Positions 47,001-59,000 of a DNA stretch of 64,000 bases are shown piece after piece; within the stretch, counting starts at the first letter, position 1, and the number at the start of each line of letters is the position of its first letter. The DNA comes from Sternotherus odoratus. Taxonomy: Eukaryota; Chordata; Testudines; Kinosternidae. The position numbers and the translations under genes were made by a program. The stretch spans positions 14,445,845 through 14,509,844 of the forward strand of contig JAVMKO010000022.1 in the NCBI GenBank assembly GCA_032164245.1, written 5' to 3'. A model generated the notes under the pieces. The model searched no databases. It was not told where the DNA came from and saw only the letters and a program-made list of their open reading frames with translations.

Positions 47001-50000
47001 GAGCCAGCACACAGGGATTTACATAACCAAAAACTAACTGTGCAATGGTATCTCAGCAATTTTTCAGTTACCCCGTGTTCAAGGAGCTTCATCATGGTCT
47101 GATTGGAAAGGGAATTTGAGAATACTAATAAATTACTTCTCTTATCTCCCAAATACTTTAATAGGTTGCAGAATGAGGAACTAAATATGAATTACAGTAA
47201 GCTTTTATTAGAAAAAGAACAAATAGCACAAAAGAAAAGTGATGCCGTCACTGAGCTCAAGAAACTACAAGACGTTCATAAGGCAAGTTGAGAAGTAAAC
47301 TTACCTTCTTTTGGAAGACATGTCTTACTTAAAATGTGATTAAGCATATGGCATATCGAAATATGACACAGGACCATTTTCATGATGTTAATTAATTTTG
47401 AAACATCACAATTTTTGCATTTTAAAATACAAATGGCGAAATTTACCCTATGCAGAGGACCAGATGAAAGCATATGTACTTCTTTGTGCTGTCACTTCAC
47501 AGATTGAATTTCACTCAAAATAAATAATTGATTGCATATATCTGTTTAGGATAACAGAAAGAAAGAAGAAAAGACTAAGAAGCTAATAGAAAATCTTGAA
47601 GAAACAAACGGCCAGCTAAGGGAAGAAAAAACAAATATATAAGTAGCATATTCTCAGAAAAAGTCTTGATTCCTTTATTTACCATTAGATTTTGGTATCA
47701 TCCTTTTTTATATATAAATGTGCTTATGACTTCAGATTAATATATTTGTTTTCAGGCTGTATGTTAATATAGTGGGGGCACCCAGGACTGAGAGTCACTT
47801 TGTTACCCTCCTTCCTGAAGAGGAAAAGGTAACAAAGGAGCGTCTTGCCTGTAATGACTGGGTGACCTATCAACCATTCCAACACACCTCCTGCAGGCTC
47901 TGCCTAGTCCTTTCAGGTGTGCATAAATTTCTCTGGAGCATTTCCCTGTGATATCCAGTCCCTTACTCTGGTTACTCACAGAAATTCCAGATCCTCTTCC
48001 CCCAAAGGTGCAGTATATGCCAATTTACCAGTTTTACCTTAAACCCTCCTCCTGTATAAGGTACAGCATTGGAATAAAACTAAATAAGGTCTATTTAAGA
48101 AAAGATAGTGATTCTACTAGAAATAAGAGTATTGGAAACAGATGGTTACAACTAAATCATAAAACACTATAACCTAGGTCTACAGTTGTTAATGTTTACT
48201 TTTCCTATCTAATAAAGTAGGTTTCCCCCCCAGCCACCAGAGTTCAGTGTGTTGCAGAGCTGGCTGGATTCAAAGGAACATGGCTTCAGTTTTTTGTGGG
48301 ATCAAGCACCCTCCTCAAGATGTCTCCTTAGTGAAAGAATACCAAATGCCTTTCCACTTCTCTGTTATACCAAAACAGTCTTCTGTCTTCATTCATAGCG
48401 TGATTCTCTGTCGGTTGTAATGTTCCTTTTTTTTTTTTAACCTCCAAGTGATTTTGATTGTGATTGTGTCTGATGGTTTTCCATTGAAAATCTTGATGAT
48501 CAAGACTAGATTATTGAGCCTTGCATTAAATCACTGGCTAACTAGGACAGGCTGGCAACTCTGACCTCCTCAACTGAGCCATTGTGGAGTTTCATCCTCT
48601 GGTGATATACTTTATGGACTTGGAGCAGAAGTTTACTTTCCATATAGTTCCTTAAATATTACCCACATATTAATGTGCACAAGTCTTGATAAGTTACAAG
48701 CTTTCTGTTAGATACCTTTGTGTTACTTTTGGGTAAATATCCTGCAAGATGCGTGTTTGGTGTAGTGAGCTTGTCAGGTTTGAAGTGAGAATTGTTTACA
48801 AAGAACAGTGGACCCTCTGCTTCTGTGTCACATTCTCATGTATAGTAAGGCTACTCTGCACTACTCTGGCAGTGTACAGAGTCATGAAATTGCTATGACA
48901 ATAATTTACACCCACTTTATATTTGTTAGTTATCTTCTTTTTGTAATTGCTGTACAATTTATACCAAGAGCTATACTGCATCATTCATTTTCATCTAAGA
49001 CTTTAGAAGTTTTGGTTTTCAGTTGTCTCAGAAAAACCCTTTAATTATAGAGGAAATTTTAAAGAAAATAGCATATACAAAGTTATTAGTTAAATGTGGA
49101 AAAATGAGATATAACTATTATGGAGAAGAGGATTCTTATTAAATTTTACCATCCAAAGTGTTGTATATTTTGACAAGTCTCATTATTAATCTGCCTTTCG
49201 TAATATGGATTTAGATATTATGTACAGCTCAGAAGTGAAAGTCTGCACCTCTGTCCTATACCTTCCTCTGCCCTATACCTTTTAGGGACATCTTCAAAGA
49301 CTGACATAAAGCACCCTTAATATTAGCTATACAGGAAGCTGCCTTTCTAGCCTTGAGCTAAACTGTAATTTATTTATTTATTAGCAGCCGTGAAAGAAAT
49401 CTTCAGTTTTAAATTAATTATTTACTAATACTTATTAATTTGGCATTTAGAAATGACTTGGAGACTCTGAAGGAGAAGATGAAAAAGAAAGATGAAGAGG
49501 CTAAAACTAAACTGGATGAAAGTGAAGAAAATGTATGGGATATATACAATGCTTCATCTTATTATGAAAAAGCTATAGCAGTAAATGTCTGAGCCAAAAA
49601 AGTATCCTTAGGAAATAGATGTAGGAGAGTAGGAAATAATAGCCATGTGGGAAGGGGCTGGTTGTGATGCTTTCCATGAGTACCCAGGGTTATGAGGCAC
49701 CTACTTACTCCTTAGAGTGAGGAAGTGCCTGCTCTGGATCAGCTCCCTGACTGCACTGCCCTTTCACAATGCAAACACTACCTTCCAGGACTCCTCAGGC
49801 CTTGCACTCCCTGCGCAGGTTAGCGGTAGGAACACAGCAACCCCCAAGTCCTCTGAATGTCCCTCTGGACTACCCAGTCCTTGTTCCATGCTCACAGAAC
49901 TCAGCTATGCTACTCAAAAAAGCAATAATACTCACCAACTGACAGTTTTAATTCAGGATCACCAGTCCACTTAATATATGGCACTTAAACTTATTCTTGT

Positions 50001-53000
50001 TTTCACTAGAAATATATCTATTAAACAGATTTAAATTATATAAAATCAGAATATTGGAAACAAATGGTTACGGATAAAATCATAACGCATTCTAGAGGTT
50101 ACATTTTGTTGTCAGATGTTCGGCAGTGTGCTGTTCTTTCTGCATGCTGCAGTGGCTTTATCCAGATAGCCAATACAGCAGGCTCTGATCTAACTGACCA
50201 ATAAACACAAAACTTGGCTTAGTAGCAAAGGCACCCAGCGCGGTTTATTGCCAACAAAGCATGGTGTTAATGCTCTGGCTCAATGGTTACAGGTACACTA
50301 ACATATGTACGTCTGACAGTGGACCAGCTAAGTCAGTGACGGGACTTTCCACTGCCCCCTAGGCCAGAAAAAGAGTTAAAGTGAGGTTTCCCAACATTTA
50401 TAGACTGAGACAAACAACTTGTGGTAAACAACTTATCTATCACCTTATGTGTTTCATGACGTTTGTTACCTCCCCTTGTACTTTTTCCTGACGTTTCAGA
50501 CAAAGTATCACTATTGATTACTTTTGTCAAACCATTTTATCGTGCTGGGTTGAAGTGTTCTTGTACTGGTCTGCTGGGATGTGTGTGCATATTCAGTGTG
50601 TTTTAGCAATGGTAGCAATATTGATGCTGAGTTCATGTACTGGCCACTGACTTGTGGGCAAGCATTTGCTTTTGACCAGGCCTAACTGTTGCTCATAGCA
50701 TAACTTTTGCTGACTTTAGTTGAGACCTCAGGCCTTGCACTAGGCCCATGCTTTCAGGCTCTCTCTTTCTACTACACACTTAACTCACAGGGCATTCCTC
50801 TGTCTCCTATAAGATAACTTACCCAAAGTCCTTCTCCAAGAATTTTCAACCAGGACCTTTCATAAGATCAAGCCCACTGGTGCCTGGTCTTCACAGGTTG
50901 AAGGATGCCAGAATGTCTGTACATCACCAGCTGTACTAGACTATCCCTTTGATCTTCACCTCAGAACGGGGGTGCCCCTAGCTGTTCATGTCCTACATTT
51001 AATGTCATTTTGAAGTCTCCACAAGCTCTTTGTTAGCATTTGACTCAGTGTACTAATAGACTTGTATTGTAAGACCTACAATACAGTAATCCATCAGGGA
51101 AAAATGTCTCCCACTTCCTGTCTGTAGAAGTTTGTCTCGTGGCATCGTACCTTTAAATGACTTGCCTTTAACTACAAGACCTAGAGAACATAATTTTCAG
51201 CATGCATAACACTTCCCAGGTTTTCCATATGTATGTGTCTGAATTATTATAATGACCAGTGTGACCCCCTGGTTGTCTGCGGGTTAGATAAGATTTGAAT
51301 ACTAGTGTGTCTGGTGTGGAGGATTTTTATATTCTTATTATGTTTTCTGGTGCATGGAGATATATCTTGGAGCATACCAAACTGTCTCTTATGAAGTTTT
51401 ACTGTGAAAATAAATTAGATAAAGAAACCTGGAACAAGGGATGGTTGTTTGTTTGTTCTGTAAATATAAATAAATATCAGAAGAAAACTAGCTGCATATT
51501 TTGGGGCAATTTGTGTTAAAATTTCTAATATTTTTTAGCCAGATTTAAAAATAATGTATTTCAGACTAGAAACATTGGAAGTGAAATTTCAAGAAAGGAA
51601 AAGCAACTGAAGATGCTAGAAAACAAGGTATATGAGAGTACTATTATACTATGAACTAGAGAGAACCTCAGAAATTCTTTTCAGTTTTAAAGCATTAGCT
51701 GCAGTATTTCATATACAGTTTATGAACAGAGGTGGGGAAGGGTAGCTCAGTGGTTTGAGCATTGGCCTGCTAAACCCAGGGTTGTGAGCTCAGTCCTTGA
51801 GGGAGCCACTTTAGGGATATGGGGCAAAAAATCTGTCAAGAGACAGTACCTAGTCCTGCTAGTGAAGGCAGGGGACTAGACTCAATGACCTTTCAAGGTC
51901 CTTCCGGTTCTATGAGATAAGGCATATCTCCATATTATTAACAGAAAAGCGGTGATTATGGTTTCCTACTATAAATTTTTGCTCTGCTCTAATTGCAGCT
52001 TTTAATGGGCTGTCCTACTACAGTTTTACTTTCTAGCAGTAGACTATCAAAACCATTTCAGCTTTAGTACTCTATTCAGCAAAACACTTAAGCTTGTATT
52101 TACATCCCACTGAAATCAGTGGGATTTATGCATGTGATTGTAGTTAAACACATGCGTAAATCTTGTACTAAACAGAGAGATACTTGAGCATGTGCTTAAG
52201 TGTTTTTACTGAATTGGGGCCAAGAATAGTTCCAATGAGCATCAGTGAGGTTAATCAGTTATTGAAGTTGAATATACTTAAGTGCCTTACTGAATTGGGA
52301 CCTATGCAAAGACGAATGCAATTGTTCTTAAAATATCAATCAAATAAATTAACGTATTATAAAAAATGATTTTGCAATTATTCATCATTTGAAATCTCTC
52401 TGTTTTTAGGTTAACAATTTAAAGAAACAGATTGAAAATAAAACCAAATACAATGAAGAACTGCAGCAAGAGGTATGTAGAATTTTTAAAAGTTACAGGA
52501 ACATGGAATACATAGAAATCCAACAACAGCAAGAGCAATACTGTTGTTCAGTTTCTGGTGGGATCTTAAATAGATGTGGAGTCTTTGCAAATGTCTACGA
52601 AATTACATAACTGGTTCTCTTTTCTATGATCGTCTTAATTCAGGTCAAATCTAAAGAAAGTTTTGTCTTTAGAATGGTTCTTTTTAATTGTAAAACTAAT
52701 TTTAGCTACCAAAGCAGCAAAACAATACTCCAGTATATTAATAAAATAGGGTGACCAGATGTCCCGATTTTATGTTCTGATTTTTGGGTCTTTTTCTTAT
52801 ATAGGCTCCTGTTACCCTCCACCCCCATCCTGATTTTTCACATTTGCTATCAGGTCATCCTATAATAAAATAATGTAAATGTTTAAATCCATACCTTTAG
52901 TCTTCATTTTGGTTTTAACAGAATAAAGTGTTGAAAAAGAAAATTGCAGCAGAAAGCAAGCAATCCGGTGTTTATGAAGGGAAGGTAAGTGTATTCTAAA

Positions 53001-56000
53001 TATTTCTTGTAAAAGTGAAAGACAAGTAGTTGAAGAGCATGAGTCTGTCCTTCAGTCCCACTGAAGTCAGAGATTTCTTATGTGTTTGAAAATTAAGCAA
53101 GTTTAATTGTTTAGCTGGATTGGGGCCAAAATATTCAGCATCTTGTTGTATCACGCTATGATATATTGGAGACTGTTGGCTCCCCATTGAAATCGGTAGG
53201 AATTGAAGTTTCTCAGAATCTTACAGGAGATGCTCTGCACCTCACTGAATCAAATCTTTAATAAAAAATTTGTGAAATTGTATCCACTGTTTCTAGGACA
53301 AGATTTCAAGGGTAGTAAGACTTTCAGTGCTGCAAGCATCCATGCACGTATTATCTTTTTGGATCAGTTAATGCTTTTAATTAGAAGTTGGCTCTGGTTG
53401 CAATATTCAGATGTAGCATTCAATAGTACAGTGTTTGTGACCATATAAGAACTTTTATAGATATATAGGTACATTTTTATTTAGACTTTAGTTTGGCTCA
53501 TTGCAGAGGTACACCTTAGCAACAAAATTCAAATCCAAATAGGAGTTTGGGAGTTCAGAATTTCTCTTTTAATTCTATCAGTTTCAGTTTTCCTGAAAAA
53601 TAAATAGTTATCCAGGGCGTGCTTCTGTATCATTCAGATCAAGGAAGTTGTCCCATTGACTTGACTCAGAGCAGGGTTAAACCAAAAATGATTTGTTCAT
53701 AAATGAACATTTTCTGTGTGCATACTGGTTGTTCAGGGCAGCCAGACCTGAAGAGGAGCTCTATGTAGCTCAAAAGGTTGTCTCTTTCACCAGCAGAAGT
53801 TGGTCCAATAAAAGATGTTCCCTTACCCACCTTATCTCTCTAATATCTGAGACCAACATGGCTACAACAACAATTTTAAAAATACATTTGCATACTTTGA
53901 CAGCAATATAACATTATTTAAATTACTAATATCCTTGTGCTTTACTAAAATGAACAAATAATATAAATGGTTTTTCTCCTTCTGAACTTCTTTTCTCTAG
54001 CATCTACTGAATGTAGGCCAAGAAATTTCTCTCTAGCCTAATAATTCATATGCATATTAACTGTAATCATATGTAATTTGTGTGATAAGTTGCTTCTGCC
54101 ATAATATATATGAGCTTTTGTTTAAATATTCTAAGTACTTAATTTTGAATAAACTAATTTTACTAAAGTGCATCCTTTAATTTATGTCATGGTTTCCCTG
54201 AAGTCAGTTCTCAGACAAACATGCAAATTTTTGTCATCTTGACAGCAAAATCAGCAGTTTAAAATAATGTTTTACCAAGTACAGTTCATTTCATAGAGAT
54301 TACTATTAAATAATAATAAAAACCTACTAAGACTAATAGGCCAGGAAAATTCCCTGTTCTTCAAGCAATGGTATTGTAAATGAAAATTATAAAAAAAACT
54401 TCAGGACTAGATCATTGACTATAGCCGAAGAGTATGCAGTACTGCTCAGGATGGGAATTGCAAAGGTGGCATGGGGGTCACTGGAGACTCTTTCTAACTG
54501 TTGCAGAACCCTGCTTTGCATAACTAAAACCTCTCCCCCCCCACCCCCTCCACCCCCAAGATCAGGAAGAGTACAGGAATGAAAGACTATTCTGTGGCTA
54601 CACAGTTCTGGGAAGAAGTCATACTGCAAGTGGATGAGCGTCCAGGGAATAGCAAGCATGGTCTTATTTCCTTTAGGACATCATGTACGCTATGGGGGCC
54701 CCGTCCTCTCAAGTAATCAGAAACCTCCTCTTCTTAAGGGTATGATGTCTTGGAAACAGTATTAGTTGAAACTCCTTAAGTTCCACTTTTCCTTTTTCAT
54801 ATGTTTTTCCATTGGTAGGGGTGATTTAATTGAAATTATTGTTGCTATTTTCCCACTAATTAGGAAAAATGTGAAAGTCCATAGTCAGATCCTTGTTTTT
54901 TTAAAAAAAATGAATCTTGAATAGAAGGTAAACTCTCCCAGTACAGAAGTTGGTCCAATAAAAGATATTACATCACTCATCTTGCATTAGGGTGACCAGA
55001 TAGTAAGTGTGAAAAATTGTGACGGGGTAGAGGGTGTAATAGGAGCCTATATATAAGAAAAAGACCCCAAACTCAGGACTGTCCCTATAAAATCGGAACA
55101 TCTAATAGGAGCCTATATATAAGAAAAAGACCCAAAACTCAGGACTGTCCCTATAAAATCGGGACATCTGGTCATCCTATCTTGTATCGCCAGTACAGAA
55201 TAGGTAATAACCACTTAAATGAATCAACATATATTAAAATTTACTTTTGAATGGTAATTGAAATGATTTTGTCTCTTTAAAAGGTGAATAAATTGCAACT
55301 AGAGCTCGAAAATGTAAATAGGCAACATAAAGAAACAGTTGACAGCTACCAAAAAGAAATTGAGGCAAAAAACATGACAGAAGAAAAACTTCTTGAAAAG
55401 GTGAGAATTACTAAAATTTATGTTTCTTTGGATTTGCTTGAGTAATCTGATAATTTATCCAATGTTTAATGTGTTTTGTAAAGTTATTTAGGGCTGATCC
55501 TGAACTCCCTTCACATGTTATAGTCACCCAGGGACACCCATCACCATATGCGGAAGCTGTCTATATACAATTTATGACTTCTGTGTGAAATCATGAATTG
55601 TATATGTAACTCCAACCCTAAATTTGTAGTAAGTCACTCAAAGGCTGGGAGAAGTTACAGATAAAAAATAGTAAGTCATTAATGTGAATAGATCCCATTC
55701 AAATGGAGTCATTTTTGGACAACATGATGGCTGAAGCCTTGGAGAAACAGTTTTCTCTAACTTCTCTGCAAGGAGGTTTGAAAAGTGGAAAATCTCCAAA
55801 GAGCAAAACAAAGTACCAAATTTTAGTACTAGTTTTTAAAAACAAAGAATATAGGAGGGTAGGGTCAGACAGATGAAGAAAGCATGGTGCAGGAGAGAGG
55901 AACAAAGACACATGGTTTTGGAAGGAGAGAGGACTTTTTTGACTTTGGGGGACCAGTCAAGGTCAAAGGAAACTGGCATGAGCAAAGAGAAAGAGATTCC

Positions 56001-59000
56001 ATGATTTGGAGGAGAAACTACGGGCAGCAGGAGGGAGCTCCTGGACACCCTAAAGGACTCTAACCAAATCCCCAAAAACACCTAGGAGGAAACTGGAACA
56101 GGTGAGGAAATTGAGACAGGGAATAGCATATAGATGTTTTATTTTGCATGATCTGCATTTTTTTTTGCGCTAATATAGAAAGTAATTACTTTAGCAACCC
56201 CTGTTACAAAGCCTATATCTGTTAGCTTCAACTATCATGAGTCCCTGAAGAGAGACTAAACCAGAGTGCTCACTAGGTTGGACCTCTGAGAAGGTGTGTG
56301 ACTAAGCTACTGGGGAATTTAGGGGAGTCAGTGCAAGTTTTCAGGGCCTAGAAAGTTGGACCAAGGAGTCTCAGCTTGCCAGATGGATTGTTAGCAGAAT
56401 ATTTGTAGCCTGAACATTTGCTTAGAGACCCAGAGTAAGAGACAGGGAATGCATGGACTTTGTTCAAATTCAGGAACCATAAGAGCACATGGCTCCAATG
56501 TGGTGAGACCCAAACACAGCACCTGATGAATGTCCAGTGGGGGAGTTTGACCAGAGCCATAACAAAGTCAGTGGAACTGCCTGTGTGGCAACTACGAATA
56601 CTGGTTAGTATAGGCTTTCAGCACGGAGTCCTTAAGTGAAAATGTTCATATTTGGGTTTCTAAAGTTACGTGCCTAAAGAAAAGTTAGGATTTAGTGCGT
56701 CAGTTTAGATATCCAAGTTTGAAAGTGTAGGCCTTAGTTTGAAAGTATAGGTCTTTCAAATAATGTGCATTCCAGTACAGGAATTTTTAAAATTAAAAAT
56801 GTTATTTTTAGAACTAATGGCACAGTAATTTTTTGTGGTAGAAAGTACCAGACTGAAATAAAATGAGAGTGAAAAAACTATGATTTTAAAGTATCTGTTT
56901 TACAAATTTTTGAAGGGCAGCCAGGCATTTTTTAGTTTTCAGTACTGTAGATTATAATATCATAAAGAAGGAAATACTCCAAGTGGTTCATTTCATCCAT
57001 ATTATTGTAATTGTTAGAATAACTTCAAAATGTATCTTGTGTATTTCCTCATTAAATGAATAGCTGTGGTTTCATATTTGATAAAATACAAAAATGGTCA
57101 GACAAGTCATTATGAAAGACATTTCTTTTCATGTATGTATATATATATAGTATTTTAAATTTTTATATATTTTTAGCTTTGTTTATTTTTATTTTTTACT
57201 TGATGCCACAAAATTTTGCCAGTCTTACAGTTAAAGATAAACTGTGCAACAGTGCAAGCACTGCAAATGAGCCATATAAAGAACAAAGAGGCTTCTCTCA
57301 TTAAAATATGCATTCAATGTTGCCCGCAAATTAGAAGAAAATACTGTGTTATCAACAGGTAGAAAAGATGAGGTTAATAGCTGATGAAGCAGTAATGCTG
57401 CAGAAAGAGATTGATATTCGATGTCAGCACAAGATAGCTGAAATGGTAGCACTTATGGAAAAACACAAGGTAAAATAATTTTGCTAGTTGTGTATTTACA
57501 ATACATGACATTATGTCTGGAATCAGTAAAATGGCACAAACCACAAGTATTAGGCATTAGGAAATGGAGCTTTATTATAAGGACACTGATCTAGGAAAAT
57601 TAAGCTGGAGATATGTTCAGTTTCTTAACATCTAACAAGAAATGCATCAATGACAGGAGACATTTCTTCGCTATCTTAACACCTAAATATGTAAATAAGC
57701 AGAAATGATACTGCTTGTAACAGAAGTATTTGGCACTCCCTAATACTATAATACTAGTTGTGACAGAGATGCAGCTCTCCTAGAGCTGCTTTGGGGGTTG
57801 CAAATATTGAGGTACAGTATTACATTTGTATACATTTTTATGGAAGAAGGGAAATGTGGACCTTAATGATAGTTTAGAATTCTGAATGTTCCCATGTCTG
57901 TTCTGTGGAAAGGATACTGAAAGGATTTTCCGGCATTTCAGATTCCTTTTGGTCCCATTCTCCCACCCCAGGTTTTCTTTTATGTTAATTCAGGCCCATT
58001 CTTGTAAGGCCTCTAACCTTTCAGTAGCCTTGGGTAGTTCAGTTTAACATATTTTAGTGAAGCAGTCTGTACCACTCTTTTTAAGTGGATATGTTCATAA
58101 ATGTTATTTGCTTCAGTATAACCAGCTTTTACGCACAGGTACATTTGATTCCCCACTGAGGACATAAAATGCTTTTAAATAGCCACACGGAATATTAGTG
58201 TATAGAGAAAAAGTGTGAGTGACATCTGTAGAAAGAGTTAAGATATGTATCATTGAAGCTTCAAACTAGTTTTGTGTCTAAAATAGTTAATAATCTTTTT
58301 GTAACTTCTGAATAAAGAATGAATATTAGCTGTTTTTAAGTGGTGATAATTTTTATTTATCTCACTTGTGCGCATGATTTTTTATGCAGCATCAATATGA
58401 TAAAACAGTTGAAGAAAAAGATACAGAATTAGAACTCTGTAAGACGAAAGAACAAGAACAAATGTCAGTAACAAAATCCTTGGTAAGGGCTAAACCTTAA
58501 TAGTGAATAAACACAAGAAAATCAAAAGAAATTGCTGCAGATGTGTGACATAACTAGATAACAATTTTTCCTTCTAGGTTTAAGATTAGCAGCCGTGTTA
58601 GTCTGTATCTGTAAATAAGACGAGGAAGACTTTGTAGCACCTTAGAGACTAACCAGTTTATTTCAGCATAAGCTTTCGTGGGCTATAGCCCACTTCATTG
58701 GATACATAGCATACATTCTATTATATGCATCCAATGAAGTGCTTATGCTGAAATAAACTGGTTAGTCTCTAAGGTGCTACAAAGTCTTCCTCGTCTTAAT
58801 TTTTCCTTTTTTTACTGTTTATTTTTTCTCATTTTAGATGTGTACTTTACTTTATATTCTAGAACTGTACAATGAAGGCTAGCCCCTCAATTTCTATGTG
58901 CCATACTTGCTTATTATTATTTTTGTATGTGTTACAATATAAAGTGTTTTAAATGAAATGTACGCAAGTGTACTTTCCTGTCTACTTTTCTCATGATGGC

